Positions 8,507 to 17,430 are shown, counted from the stretch's first letter. The stretch: DNA of 64,000 nucleotides from Arcicella sp038230735 (GCA_038230735.1 JBBRMR010000002.1:62001-126000); one strand, 5' to 3'. Numbers and translations: made by a program. The notes: a model not told the origin generated them from the letters alone.

Positions 8507-9102
8507 TCGTCAGTCTCTAATATCTCCAAGATATTCATTAATTCTTCAGAATCGCCAAAACCTGGTCTGATTTCATTGCCTCCTTTTAGGGCAAATCCTG
8601 ATAATTGGGTTTGTTCCAAGAGGTTATCTGCATTTGATTCTTTTACCCCGAAGCCCAAAATTAAAGGATATAGAAATGACCAAGCGTCTAATTGGCTCAA
8701 AACTGCATCATCAATTACCCCAAAATCATCCGTATTTTCGATTAAAAAATAGGCTACCGAACCCTTCGTAGTCTGAAAAAGTGCGGGTAAATTTGCCGTA
8801 GCAAAATCCACTTTCAAAATGATAGGTTTTCCAATTTTTTGAATCTCAACAATATTCTGGAAATCATCAACTTGCAGATAATCAGGCTGATAAGTATCAT
8901 TCAGTTCAATTATTTTCAGAATATCCTGCGAATCTGTTTCGCCCACAATCTTCACGCCAGCCAACCAGCCACGCATTTCTTTGAATTTTTCAATCGATAA
9001 TTCATCCATCGAAAAACCTAACATTTCCACGCCCATTCCCGCACAATAACGTGCATCTGAGAGATTATTGATATTTGATACTTTTATAAGAGTCTTTAGC
9101 AT
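8503..9102 (-). CDS. phosphoribosylanthranilate isomerase-like protein (TrpF fold, altered active site)
   Basis: A 199-aa (beta/alpha)8-type protein resembling TrpF. The N-terminus LIKVSNINNLSDARYCAGMGVEMLGF aligns with the TrpF start (KVCG...). The C-terminus SGFALKGGNEIRPGFGD aligns with the phosphate-binding end. The catalytic Cys of the KVCG motif is Ser here (KVSN), so normal Amadori-isomerase activity is doubtful. It is not beside other trp genes. A good Bacteroidota promoter lies upstream (9157-9187). It could be a repurposed TrpF paralogue; the function is unknown. Confidence 0.7.
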   Translation of the reverse strand: MLKTLIKVSNINNLSDARYCAGMGVEMLGFSMDELSIEKFKEMRGWLAGVKIVGETDSQDILKIIELNDTYQPDYLQVDDFQNIVEIQKIGKPIILKVDFATANLPALFQTTKGSVAYFLIENTDDFGVIDDAVLSQLDAWSFLYPLILGFGVKESNADNLLEQTQLSGFALKGGNEIRPGFGDSEELMNILEILETDD

Positions 9103-9156
9103 TGGTTATTGATTATTGAAAATAGAAACTTATTTTCATTTCACTGTTTTTGTTTG

Positions 9157-9187
9157 CAAAAGTAGGAATGGACTTGCTTAGAACCAA
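9157..9187 (-). promoter_or_regulatory. Bacteroidota-type promoter for the TrpF-like gene
   Basis: Read on the minus strand, TTG (9185-9187) is followed by 20 bases and then TACTTTTG (9157-9164), fitting TTG-N19-TANNTTTG. It lies about 55 bases upstream of the start codon at 9102. Confidence 0.55.
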
Positions 9188-9300
9188 AAAGAATAGCAAT
9201 GTGTTAAGAATGTTCTAACTTTGTATCATTATTCGGTTTCACCCATAATTAATCACCAATAACCATAAACGGAGGGCATTTAACCCTTGTCAGGAACAAA

Positions 9301-10446
9301 ATGAGTAAAAAAGGAAGAATTTTAGTTGCCATGAGTGGCGGTATTGATAGTTCAGTGGCAGCAGTTATGCTTCACGAAGAAGGCTACGAAGTCATCGGAA
9401 TGACGATGAAAACATGGGATTACGCCTCCTCGGGCGGTACAAAAAAGGAAACAGGTTGCTGTTCCTTAGATTCCATTAACGATGCCCGCAATGTGGCCGT
9501 ACAATTGGGTTTCCCACACTATATTCTGGATATTAGAAATGAATTTGGCGATGCCGTAATCGACTATTTCACGGGCGAATACATCGAAGGACGCACGCCG
9601 AATCCTTGTGTGATGTGCAATACGCACATTAAATGGGATGCTTTGCTGAAACGTGCTGACAAATTGGACTGTGAATTTATCGCTACGGGACATTACGCAA
9701 ACATCCGTGAAGAAAACAACCGACACATTATTTCAAAGGGATTTGATGCTTGGAAAGACCAAAGTTATGTGCTTTGGGGCGTTTCGCAAGAGAGTCTGGC
9801 ACGGACAAAATTACCCTTGGGTGGTCTGACCAAAACGAGTATTAGAGCAATGGCTTCGGAACGTGGTTTTATGGATTTGGTTAATAAAGCCGAAAGCTAC
9901 GAAATCTGTTTTGTACCTGATAATGACTATCGGGGCTTTATCAAACGACGTGTGGAAGGGCTGGAAGAACGGGTGAAAGGCGGTAATTTTATCAATACCG
10001 AAGGGAAAATTATCGGTAAACACGAAGGTTATCCGTTTTATACCATCGGGCAACGAAAGGGTTTAGGCATCGCTTTGGGCTATCCTGCTTTTGTTATCGA
10101 AATTAGAAAAGATAGTAATGAAGTAGTGATTGGACGTGATTATGACCTTGAAAGGGATGGAATGATGGTGGGGCAATTGAATTTATCCAAATACGCTTCC
10201 ATCGATAAACCGTTGGAAACCATCACGAAAGTGCGTTACAAAGATGATGGTACACCCGCCACAATTTTTCAAGAAAATGGTAAAATGAAAGTAAATTTCC
10301 ACGAATCAGTGTCGGGTGTTGTCCCTGGGCAAGCAGCCGTTTTTTACGAAGGAAATGATGTGGTGGGTGGGGGATGGATTTTAAAATCTTTCAAGCAAAA
10401 TGCTGGAACAGGTATATTTTCTGCGGATTTAGCGGTAAGTGAGTAG
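9301..10446 (+). CDS. mnmA: tRNA-specific 2-thiouridylase
   Basis: Thiolates U34 of tRNAs for Lys, Glu and Gln using ATP and a sulfur relay. The protein has 381 aa. The PP-loop SGGIDSS is at 12-18. The first catalytic Cys lies in NPCVMCN (103/106) and the second in SYEICFVPDND (about 203), so the full catalytic pair is present. The central and C-terminal beta-barrel domains follow (FYTIGQRKGLGIALG onward). A TAACTTTG box at 9216-9223 may be its -7 element. The convergent neighbour is radA, beyond a 16-bp-stem hairpin. Confidence 0.97.
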   Translation: MSKKGRILVAMSGGIDSSVAAVMLHEEGYEVIGMTMKTWDYASSGGTKKETGCCSLDSINDARNVAVQLGFPHYILDIRNEFGDAVIDYFTGEYIEGRTPNPCVMCNTHIKWDALLKRADKLDCEFIATGHYANIREENNRHIISKGFDAWKDQSYVLWGVSQESLARTKLPLGGLTKTSIRAMASERGFMDLVNKAESYEICFVPDNDYRGFIKRRVEGLEERVKGGNFINTEGKIIGKHEGYPFYTIGQRKGLGIALGYPAFVIEIRKDSNEVVIGRDYDLERDGMMVGQLNLSKYASIDKPLETITKVRYKDDGTPATIFQENGKMKVNFHESVSGVVPGQAAVFYEGNDVVGGGWILKSFKQNAGTGIFSADLAVSE

Positions 10447-10566
10447 GGGGTCGAGAGTCAAAGCTACTTCGTGTAACTTTCCGAAAAGTAGAAAGAGCTT
10501 TCAACCCATCTCATAACCCATGATTTATGCGATTTTTAGATTTCAGTTACGTCTTGACTTAGCTAT

Positions 10567-10609
10567 ACACCTTATATTATAGGTTTTAGAAATCTATAAT
10601 ATAAGGTGT
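10567..10609. repeat. 16-bp perfect-stem hairpin between mnmA and radA
   Basis: ACACCTTATATTATAG (10567-10582) is perfectly complementary to CTATAATATAAGGTGT (10594-10609), with an 11-base loop. It lies between two convergent genes. There is no clear T tract, so it is either a bidirectional transcription barrier or a palindromic repeat. Confidence 0.65.
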
Positions 10610-10645
10610 TACACACTGAGTTTTGAATTTAGTACCATATCTTAT

Positions 10646-12028
10646 TTACGGTTGATTCCTCAAAATCTGCATAAACACATCTTCCAATTTTGCCGCCATT
10701 CTTACTTTTATTTTATACGAATCCATATCCAAACCTTTGGCATTATACTTTGAAATCCAGATTTCCTTAAATCCCAATTTCTCCGCCTCCGAAATCCGAT
10801 TATCAATTCGATTAACCGCCCTGATTTCACCACCTAAGCCAACTTCCGCAGCAAAACAAACCGTACTCGGAATAGAAATATCTTCGTAAGACGATACAAT
10901 GGAGGCACAAACTGCCAAATCAACCCCTGGGTCTTCAACCTTCAAACCTCCCGCAATGTTCAAGAAAACGTCTTGATTTCCTAACCTAAAACCGCCCCGT
11001 TTTTCCAAAACTGCCAATAACATATTCAAACGTTTAGCATCAAAACCCGTTGAACTTCGTTGGGGCGTTCCGTAAGTAGCAATGGAAACTAAAGATTGTG
11101 TTTCAATCAAAAGTGGGCGATTTCCTTCCAACATTGCCCCGATGGTGATACCCGAAAAGTCTTCTTCACGTTGAGAGATTAAAATTTCCGAAGGATTAGA
11201 AACTTCCCGTAAGCCCGTATTCAACATTTCATAAATCCCTAATTCTGAGGTACTTCCGAAACGATTTTTAGTGGTTCTCAGAATTCTGTAAGCTCCATGA
11301 CGGTCGCCTTCAAACTGCAAAACGGTATCAACCATGTGTTCCAAAACCTTCGGACCAGCCAAAGAACCGTCTTTTGTAATATGACCAATCATGAACACGG
11401 GCGTACCCGATTCCTTCGCATATTTCATCAACTCTGCCGCACATTCTTTTACTTGTGATACGCTCCCCGCACCCGACTCCACGAAGGAAGACTGCAGCGT
11501 TTGAATAGAGTCAATTATCAGAATATCGGGTTCAAAAGTCTCAATTTGCTTGAAAATATTTTGGGTTTGCGTTTCCGTCAGAATAAAACAATTTTTACTC
11601 TGATTTTCCAAACGCTCCGCCCGCATCTTGATTTGCGATTCAGATTCCTCGCCCGAAACGTACAGAACCCGATAATTATCCAACATCAAAGCAATTTGTA
11701 GCATCAAAGTTGATTTGCCAATACCAGGTTCGCCGCCAATCAAAACCATTGAACCCAAGACAATTCCGCCACCTAAAACTCGGTTTAGTTCGGCATCTTT
11801 GGTAAAAATTCGGGGTTGCTCTTCAAAACTTATTTCTTGAATGGCTCGTGGTTTTGAGGCTACTTTTATGGATGTTGAAACTTTCCATGAGCCTTTGGTG
11901 GGTTCATCTTTCTGGACAACTTCTTCCACAAATGTATTCCATTCTCCGCAAGATGGGCATTTTCCTAACCACTTTGGGGCTTGTTGTCCACAGTTTTGAC
12001 AGAAAAATGATGTTTTTATTTTTGCCAT
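10646..12028 (-). CDS. radA: DNA repair protein RadA
   Basis: RecA-like ATPase that aids branch migration in recombinational repair. The protein has 460 aa. The N-terminal zinc finger has C10-x2-C13...C24-x2-C27, Walker A is GGEPGIGKST at 98-107, the RadA-specific KNRFG is at about 254-258, and a Lon-protease-like domain forms the C-terminal ~150 residues (RLNMLLAVLEKRGGFRLGNQD). All diagnostic motifs are intact. It is followed downstream by a convergent mnmA; no operon partner is evident. Confidence 0.97.
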   Translation of the reverse strand: MAKIKTSFFCQNCGQQAPKWLGKCPSCGEWNTFVEEVVQKDEPTKGSWKVSTSIKVASKPRAIQEISFEEQPRIFTKDAELNRVLGGGIVLGSMVLIGGEPGIGKSTLMLQIALMLDNYRVLYVSGEESESQIKMRAERLENQSKNCFILTETQTQNIFKQIETFEPDILIIDSIQTLQSSFVESGAGSVSQVKECAAELMKYAKESGTPVFMIGHITKDGSLAGPKVLEHMVDTVLQFEGDRHGAYRILRTTKNRFGSTSELGIYEMLNTGLREVSNPSEILISQREEDFSGITIGAMLEGNRPLLIETQSLVSIATYGTPQRSSTGFDAKRLNMLLAVLEKRGGFRLGNQDVFLNIAGGLKVEDPGVDLAVCASIVSSYEDISIPSTVCFAAEVGLGGEIRAVNRIDNRISEAEKLGFKEIWISKYNAKGLDMDSYKIKVRMAAKLEDVFMQILRNQP

Positions 12029-12161
12029 AATCTTTTAAAAAAGGGGTAAAAGGTGAACAGTTTACTACGATAAATTAAAACGTCAAAGTATCATTTATAG
12101 ATTTGGTCTTTATGTATTGTCAAATCCGTTTACCTTTAACCGAAAATTACCCTTTACCATT

Positions 12162-12386
12162 TTAAATAGTTTTCAAACTTCTCAAATATAATTCTTCAAC
12201 TTTCGTTCTTGCCCAAGGTGTTTTTCTGAGAAATGCAAGACTTGATTTGATGCTGGGTTCATAATTAAAACAACGAATATCAATAAACATTCCCATCGTT
12301 TCCCAACCATAATATTCCACCAAATGATTCAAAATCATCTCTAATTTTATCCCGTGGAGGGGATTATTTACTTGTTCATTATTCAT
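12162..12386 (-). CDS. VF530 family DNA-binding protein
   Basis: 74-aa protein of the VF530/DUF2132 family (PF09905), recognised from NNPLHGIKLEMILNHLVEYYGW and the C-terminal FLRKTPWARTKVEELYL. Members are small alpha-helical proteins reported to bind DNA; the cellular role is not established. I start it at ATG 12386 (MNNEQVNNPLHG) rather than at the longer in-frame start 12419, which adds 11 atypical residues. It is divergent from the acyltransferase gene. Confidence 0.85.
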   Translation of the reverse strand: MNNEQVNNPLHGIKLEMILNHLVEYYGWETMGMFIDIRCFNYEPSIKSSLAFLRKTPWARTKVEELYLRSLKTI

Positions 12387-12444
12387 ATTTTGCGAAGGAA
12401 TCGTTTTCAAATAAACCAAATTTCAAATTAACAAATTAACAAAA

Positions 12445-12475
12445 TTTGAATTCAAAGTTACAAGATGTAATTTTG
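12445..12475 (+). promoter_or_regulatory. consensus Bacteroidota promoter for the acyltransferase gene
   Basis: TTTG at 12445-12448, a spacer of exactly 19 bases, then TAATTTTG at 12468-12475. This is a full match to the primary sigma factor consensus of the phylum (TTTG-N19-TANNTTTG). It predicts a 5' leader of roughly 20 bases before ATG 12505. Confidence 0.75.
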
Positions 12476-12504
12476 CAAACCATTTTGTTTCACAAAAATT
12501 ATAA

Positions 12505-13653
12505 ATGCAACAACCTCATCAACCAGTATATTTTCCTAACCTCAACGGAGTTCGTTTTATTGCTGCCTTTTCTGTTCTGATTCACCATACCGAGCAAATC
12601 AAATATTTGATGGGCTTAGAAAATAATTACGGCAATTTTTTCATCAAAAATATGGGAAAATTAGGCGTTGGATTGTTCTTTGTGTTGAGTGGTTTTTTGA
12701 TAACTTATCTCTTACTAAGTGAAAAACAACGCCGAGGGGATATATCCACCAAAGATTTTTATATCCGTAGAACTCTAAGAATCTGGCCTCTCTATTTTAT
12801 CATCGTAATTTTAGGTTTTTTCGTTTTCCCAATTATTCCAATTTTCAACGAACCGCTCAGAGACCAGTATTATTTTGATGCAGATTTTTTCAAAAGGCTA
12901 CCTTTTTTCTTGCTCTTTTTACCCAATTTAGGTTTCGTCTTTTATCGTTCTCCATACCTATGTGCTCAAACATGGTCAGTGGGCGTGGAGGAACAATTTT
13001 ACGCCATTTGGCCCTGGATTATCAAAAGTAAAAATCCCGTTAAAACCTTCTTCAAATTATTAATAATCTTCCTGTCTATTTTAGGAATATCATGGCTCTA
13101 TGTATTCAAAATCAGTAACTTATCTCTTGAAACTAAAACTATAATAAAAGAAAATCTTGAATTATTTTTTAGTCAATTCAGAATATTGACTATGGTAATC
13201 GGTGGGGGAGGAGCATACCTTATTTTTGAGAAAAAGGAGAAAATATTGAAGGTTTTGTTCAGAAAAGACGTTCAAATAATGGTGTATTCAATATTAGTTT
13301 TGATGCTATCAACGGGTTTTCACGTACCAGGCTTTAACATGGAATTTTACGGAATATTTTTTTGTTTTTTTATTCTCAATGTTTCCCAAAATCACAATTC
13401 ATTAATTTATTTAGAACAGAGGATTATTCATTATTTAGGTAAAATATCTTATGGAGTTTATATCTATCATCCTGCTGTTATTGTTCTTTGTGTCAATTCT
13501 ATCCACTATTTTTTCGGTCAACAATTACCTTCACTCACTTTCAATATATTACTTTATTCATCTGTCGTTTTAATCACGATATTAGTTTGTGAATTATCCT
13601 TCCGCTTTATTGAGACTCCACTATTGAAATTAAAAGATAGATTTAATCGTTAA
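12505..13653 (+). CDS. acyltransferase family 3 membrane protein (OafA/YrhL-like)
   Basis: Integral-membrane O-acyltransferase that adds acetyl or other acyl groups to extracytoplasmic glycans. The 382-aa protein has multiple hydrophobic segments. The family start YFPNLNGVRFIAAFSVLIHH includes the catalytic-region His pair (27/28), followed by GVGLFFVLSGFLITYLLL and SVGVEEQFYAIWP. There is no C-terminal SGNH domain, unlike the long OafA forms. It stands alone, with its own promoter and terminator. The acceptor is unknown, possibly LPS or a capsule. Confidence 0.9.
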   Translation: MQQPHQPVYFPNLNGVRFIAAFSVLIHHTEQIKYLMGLENNYGNFFIKNMGKLGVGLFFVLSGFLITYLLLSEKQRRGDISTKDFYIRRTLRIWPLYFIIVILGFFVFPIIPIFNEPLRDQYYFDADFFKRLPFFLLFLPNLGFVFYRSPYLCAQTWSVGVEEQFYAIWPWIIKSKNPVKTFFKLLIIFLSILGISWLYVFKISNLSLETKTIIKENLELFFSQFRILTMVIGGGGAYLIFEKKEKILKVLFRKDVQIMVYSILVLMLSTGFHVPGFNMEFYGIFFCFFILNVSQNHNSLIYLEQRIIHYLGKISYGVYIYHPAVIVLCVNSIHYFFGQQLPSLTFNILLYSSVVLITILVCELSFRFIETPLLKLKDRFNR

Positions 13654-13655
13654 AC

Positions 13656-13695
13656 AAAAAGGCTAATACTCTGTTGTTGAGAATATTAGCCTTTT
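13656..13695. terminator. bidirectional terminator between acyltransferase and XRE genes
   Basis: AAAAGGCTAATA (13657-13668) pairs with TATTAGCCTTTT (13684-13695) around a 15-base loop. The A run before and T run after let it act on both convergent transcripts. It begins directly after the acyltransferase stop codon. Confidence 0.8.
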
Positions 13696-13716
13696 CGTTT
13701 TCAGTCTTAACTAAGA

Positions 13717-14037
13717 TTACATTTTGTCCAATAATTTACCCTGAAGGTCAATGATTTGCTTTTGCATATCAATCACTTCATCCGCTTTTATCGCAACATA
13801 ACCCGTCTGTGGTTCTTGCACTACCGACATATTTTTGATGGTTGTTTCGCCAGCTAAATAGGCTACATTAACATCTAATGTTGCAGCAAGTCTGATTAAT
13901 TGCGAATATTTTGCATCGTTTCTATTTAAAATAGCGTGCAAAGTAGCCTCCGTAATTTTTGAACGAGTAGCCAACTGCAATAATGTCATGTTTTTCTCGG
14001 CTACTAATACCCTAATTTTATCTTCGATTCGTTTCAT
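13717..14037 (-). CDS. XRE-family helix-turn-helix regulator
   Basis: 106-aa DNA-binding protein. Residues ~1-65 form a Cro/CI-type HTH (IRVLVAEKNMTLLQLATRSK ITEATLHAILNR; the family's five-helix pattern). The C-terminal ~35 residues (DEVIDMQKQIIDLQGKLLDKM) form a short coiled coil, probably for dimerisation. An inverted repeat GTGGTAA/TTACCAC lies just upstream of its start and may be an autoregulatory operator. The region divergent from it holds a frameshifted small ORF and a structured segment; its target is unknown. Confidence 0.8.
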   Translation of the reverse strand: MKRIEDKIRVLVAEKNMTLLQLATRSKITEATLHAILNRNDAKYSQLIRLAATLDVNVAYLAGETTIKNMSVVQEPQTGYVAIKADEVIDMQKQIIDLQGKLLDKM

Positions 14038-14047
14038 AGTTTTTGGA

Positions 14048-14084
14048 GTGGTAAAGAAATTTATTATTAAAAATAAGTTACCAC
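14048..14084. promoter_or_regulatory. possible operator of the XRE regulator
   Basis: GTGGTAA (14048-14054) and TTACCAC (14078-14084) are perfect inverted 7-mers, 11 bases upstream of the XRE start codon. The position suits autoregulation, but the arms are short and the site is only a candidate. Confidence 0.35.
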
Positions 14085-14333
14085 AAATTTGTAAAAATAA
14101 ATCTCAAAATTTACTGCTTTTTATTTTAAGTTATACTCATAAAATTATAGTTTTGTGTGTTATAATTTAAAAGCTATCAAATGTAAGTATTTACAAAAGA
14201 AACTGGTCTCAATCGAATGATTAATTGGATTATTAAATTATAGCCATTATTCCCATTTATAAATAGAGACCGTTGTTTTACAATTCTGTTTAACAAAAAA
14301 TGTCTAACACAAATATAATTACTTTATAGGTAT

Positions 14334-14608
14334 ATGCCACTAAAAGATTTAAAAAAACGTCTGAAATACTAAAAAACAGGATAAAAGCCTGTAAAAATTT
14401 TCTTCCCAATAACTGGAGACAGCAAATCATTAACATTGCTCCTGAGTATGACAGTTTAAAAGGAGTAAGACTGATGGATAATGTTTTTAAACTACGTTCA
14501 TCAGATTTACGCCTTACGGAACTTATGGAAGAAATAGTAAAATTACTTTCCCCTGGTGTGAACGAAAATGGAATAGTGGAAAATGAACAAGGTGAGAATA
14601 TTGATTAG
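14334..14608 (+). CDS. small ORF readable only with a -1 frameshift at A7
   Basis: ATG 14334 opens a frame (MPLKDLKK) that stops after 12 codons. The zero frame reads TTA AAA AAA at a canonical A_AAA_AAA slippery heptamer (14351-14357). Slipping back one base enters a frame open to TAG 14606-14608, giving about 92 aa in total: the rest includes KACKNFLPNNWRQQI and LRLTELMEEIVKLLSPG. That second frame has no ATG until about 14474. It could be programmed frameshifting, a degraded gene, or a one-base sequencing error. It is transcribed away from the XRE gene. No family recognised. Confidence 0.45.
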
Positions 14609-14746
14609 TTATAATTCAACGTTAGTATTTTGTTCTGTGCGTGGAGAATGAAAAATGAGATGGTGGCGGCTGTTGATTTAATCACTCCCGCACAGAATAT
14701 TGCAATAGAACCATGCCATCAGAAGATAGCATGGTTCTATTTTTAA
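14601..14746 (+). ncRNA. putative small RNA or leader with terminator
   Basis: Within this stretch, TTG (14601-14603) and TAGTATTTTG (14623-14632) give a near-consensus promoter with 19-base spacing. TTCTGTGCG (14633-14641) pairs with CGCACAGAA (14689-14697), extended inside by GGAG/CTCC. Then AATAGAACCATGC (14704-14716) pairs with GCATGGTTCTATT (14729-14741) and runs into T's, an excellent terminator. An alternative is a 32-aa ORF at 14648-14746 (MKNEMVAAVDLI...). No known RNA family recognised. The DNA between the XRE start and 14330 shows nothing else clear. Confidence 0.4.
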
Positions 14747-14764
14747 GTAAATATTTGGTTGTAT

Positions 14765-15970
14765 TTATTTTAAATTCAATTTTTCAATTTCAATAATTTC
14801 TCCTGTTTCTTTCTTTTTCAAAATTATCTTAACGTCGCCATTGGGCAATATTTCATCTTTAATAAACCAATGTTCTGCATCGTATTCTTGATAAACAGAC
14901 GGTTTAGAGAGACCTTCTTGTCCACGCCATTCTGGTAGTTGTACGGGTTCCCACAATTTTGTTTTTGCCGATTTGTAAGCCGCATCAATGATAGCATTTA
15001 CCACGTAACCATCATAAAAAGATTCTTGGGGTTGCCGTCTTTCTTCGATGGCGTTGAACATATCCGAAAACATATTCGTGTAGCCTAATTCGTGAACTTC
15101 GTCGCCCACAGGGAATAGCCATCCCGTAGCGGATTCGGCTTTTTCAGCCGAATATCCCCCACCCCCTTTGCCCGTGGTGAACATCTCAAAACCTGTCCGC
15201 AGGAATGAATTTGTCCAGATTGTCCCTTCAGTTCCCATCACTTCATCCCGCAAATCCATCCCGCCACGGAACGTCCACGAAACCTCAAATTGACCGATTG
15301 CACCGTTTTCGTATTTCACCAAACCTATGGCATGGTCTTCGGCATCAATGGGTTTCACTTGCGTATCTGCCCAACACATCACTTCAACGGGGCGAATGTC
15401 TTTACCGATAAAGTTTCTGGCAATTTCAATGCAATGACAGCCCAAATCCAAAATTGCACCGCCGCCCGCCATTTCAATATTCCAAAACCAATCTGAATGT
15501 GGACCAGGGTGTGTCTCACGAGATTTTGCCCATAAAACCCGACCAATTGCCCCATCTTTTACATTTTGAAGCGATTTTAAAAATTTTGGGGTGTAGCAGA
15601 GGTCTTCTAAATATCCCCCAAAAACACCCGCTTCTTCACAAGCCTTTGTAATACGCAGTGCTTCTTCGGCGGTTCTGCCCAAAGGTTTTGTGCATAAAAC
15701 GGGCTTTTTATGCTTCACACAAAGCATAATTGATTCTTCGTGAATATGATTCGGTAAGGCAATTACCACCACTTCCGTTTCGGGATGAGCAATTGCTTCC
15801 TCCATCGAAGTAGTGTAATGCGGAATTGAATAATCAGTTGCGAAACGAATTGCGGTTTCTTCTTTGCGAGCATATACCACCGAAACACTATCTCGCCCAC
15901 GTTGTCCGAGAAGGGCATCGGCATAAAATCGCCCAATAAAACCACCGCCAATAATACAAACTTTTGCCAT
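14765..15970 (-). CDS. Gfo/Idh/MocA family oxidoreductase
   Basis: 401-aa NAD(P)-dependent sugar or inositol dehydrogenase-like enzyme. The N-terminal Rossmann motif is CIIGGGFIGRFYADAL, the conserved lysine motif is PVLCTKPLGRTAEEAL, and the C-terminal domain contains GGGAILDLGCHCIEIARNF (the typical GG.. D.G.H. substrate-site motif). Such enzymes act on sugars, inositols or sugar acids. It is followed on the same strand by nothing close; the MFS permease gene lies ~90 bases upstream in the same direction, so the two may form a sugar or nucleoside uptake and oxidation unit. Confidence 0.92.
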   Translation of the reverse strand: MAKVCIIGGGFIGRFYADALLGQRGRDSVSVVYARKEETAIRFATDYSIPHYTTSMEEAIAHPETEVVVIALPNHIHEESIMLCVKHKKPVLCTKPLGRTAEEALRITKACEEAGVFGGYLEDLCYTPKFLKSLQNVKDGAIGRVLWAKSRETHPGPHSDWFWNIEMAGGGAILDLGCHCIEIARNFIGKDIRPVEVMCWADTQVKPIDAEDHAIGLVKYENGAIGQFEVSWTFRGGMDLRDEVMGTEGTIWTNSFLRTGFEMFTTGKGGGGYSAEKAESATGWLFPVGDEVHELGYTNMFSDMFNAIEERRQPQESFYDGYVVNAIIDAAYKSAKTKLWEPVQLPEWRGQEGLSKPSVYQEYDAEHWFIKDEILPNGDVKIILKKKETGEIIEIEKLNLK

Positions 15971-16035
15971 ATAAATATTTTATAATGATGAAATTTTTGA
16001 TATAAATAATTGATTTACAGACTATTAACTATTTT

Positions 16036-16084
16036 ACGGAAGTCTTCGGATTGGGCATCTCTTTTAAACGAAGACTTCGGTTTT
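16036..16084. repeat. ACGGAAGTC-family palindromic repeat, overlapping a gene end
   Basis: ACGGAAGTCTTCG (16036-16048) and CGAAGACTTCGG (16069-16080) are inverted copies followed by a T run. The right arm lies inside the 3' end of the MFS gene and encodes its last residues (KTEVFV). It belongs to the same family as repeats near 24.66, 37.12 and 38.0 kb and may serve as a terminator. Confidence 0.7.
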
Positions 16085-17290
16085 TTGCTCACTACTAACT
16101 ACTTTATTATCCTTAAAAAAAACAATAAATAATACCAAAACCACCGCCGCAATACTCGCAGGAATCATCCAAACGGAAGTCCAATCGTGTTTGGTAACTG
16201 TTCCTTCAACCGTGCTATATTTGTCCAAAACTTTACCCGAAAGGATTGAACCAATGCCCATACCGATTCCATACGTTGCCAAAGTGATGAGTCCTTGGGC
16301 TGAATTTTTGATTTTTTCTCCCGCTTTATTATCCGTATAAATTTGTCCAGTTACAAAAAAGAAATCATAACAAACGCCATGCAAAATAATGGCTAAGTAC
16401 AAAACCCATACCGATGAAATACCATCCCCATAACCGAAGCAAATAAAGCGAGTTATCCATGCAATTAATCCCACAATTAGCATCTTTTTTATGCCAAATT
16501 TCTGTAAAGCAAAAGGTATTAAAAGCATAAAACCCACCTCAGAAACCTGTCCAAGCGACATTTTATTCTCTACATTGGTCATATTCGATTCCGTCAAAGA
16601 TAAATTGGCGTGGGCATAATAAAATGCCAACGGAATACAGACCAATACTGATGAAATAAAGAAAATCAAGAAGGAACGGTCTTTGAAAAGTACAAAAGAA
16701 TCAGTACCCAAAATCTGTGAAATCGTAGCTTTTCCCGTTGCTTTTGGCGGAGTATCGGGTAAGGTAAAAGCAAAAAGTCCCCAAGCAATGGATGTAACCA
16801 TAGCAATTTGATAAATGGCAACCTTATCGCCAATACCATAATACCCAACAATATTTGTAACCACAATCCAAGCAATTGTACCCAAAACTCGAATGGGCGG
16901 AAAATCTTTACTTGGATTTTGCATCTGGTTCATCGCAATTGAACTTGACAAAGCCAAATTAGGGGCAAAGGTCATAGTGTAAGCCAAAATATACCAAAAG
17001 AAAGTATCGGCATTTTGGTTTTGAATTAATAAATACAGAATACCTGCACCTAATAAATTCAATACTCCCATCACTTTTTGGGCTGAAAAAAATCTATCGG
17101 CAATCATTCCCATAAAGAATGGAGCAATGATGGAGGCAATCGAAAAAGTGGCATAAGCACTACCAATTTGCTCACCAGAGGCTTTTAGGGTAGTGAACAT
17201 ATATTTTCCCATTTGTCCGTACCAAGCTCCCCAAGTAAAAAACATCAGGAACATCATAAGCATCAATTGGATGCGAGTGGTTAATTTCAT
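16064..17290 (-). CDS. MFS permease, nucleoside:H+ symporter family
   Basis: 408-aa twelve-segment transporter of the NupG/XapB-like branch (PF03825). It begins MKLTTRIQLMLMMFLMFFTWGAWYGQMGKYMF, with the characteristic FxTWGxWY opening; the loop between segments 2 and 3 reads GMIADRFFSAQKVMG. Substrate is probably a nucleoside, but Bacteroidota members next to sugar oxidoreductases may carry other solutes. The final six residues are encoded inside a palindromic repeat, so the native C-terminus may have been altered by repeat insertion. Confidence 0.9.
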   Translation of the reverse strand: MKLTTRIQLMLMMFLMFFTWGAWYGQMGKYMFTTLKASGEQIGSAYATFSIASIIAPFFMGMIADRFFSAQKVMGVLNLLGAGILYLLIQNQNADTFFWYILAYTMTFAPNLALSSSIAMNQMQNPSKDFPPIRVLGTIAWIVVTNIVGYYGIGDKVAIYQIAMVTSIAWGLFAFTLPDTPPKATGKATISQILGTDSFVLFKDRSFLIFFISSVLVCIPLAFYYAHANLSLTESNMTNVENKMSLGQVSEVGFMLLIPFALQKFGIKKMLIVGLIAWITRFICFGYGDGISSVWVLYLAIILHGVCYDFFFVTGQIYTDNKAGEKIKNSAQGLITLATYGIGMGIGSILSGKVLDKYSTVEGTVTKHDWTSVWMIPASIAAVVLVLFIVFFKDNKVVSSEQKTEVFV

Positions 17291-17430
17291 TATTTGACTT
17301 TTGATTAGTTTGGTAATGTTATAAGGAAATGTTTGCGAAATGTAATGTATTTTTTTTAAAAAATTCTCACGAGCCTCAATAACCTGAATAAAATCAATTT
17401 GAGCCAGCTGTTGATGATAAATATTTAGTT

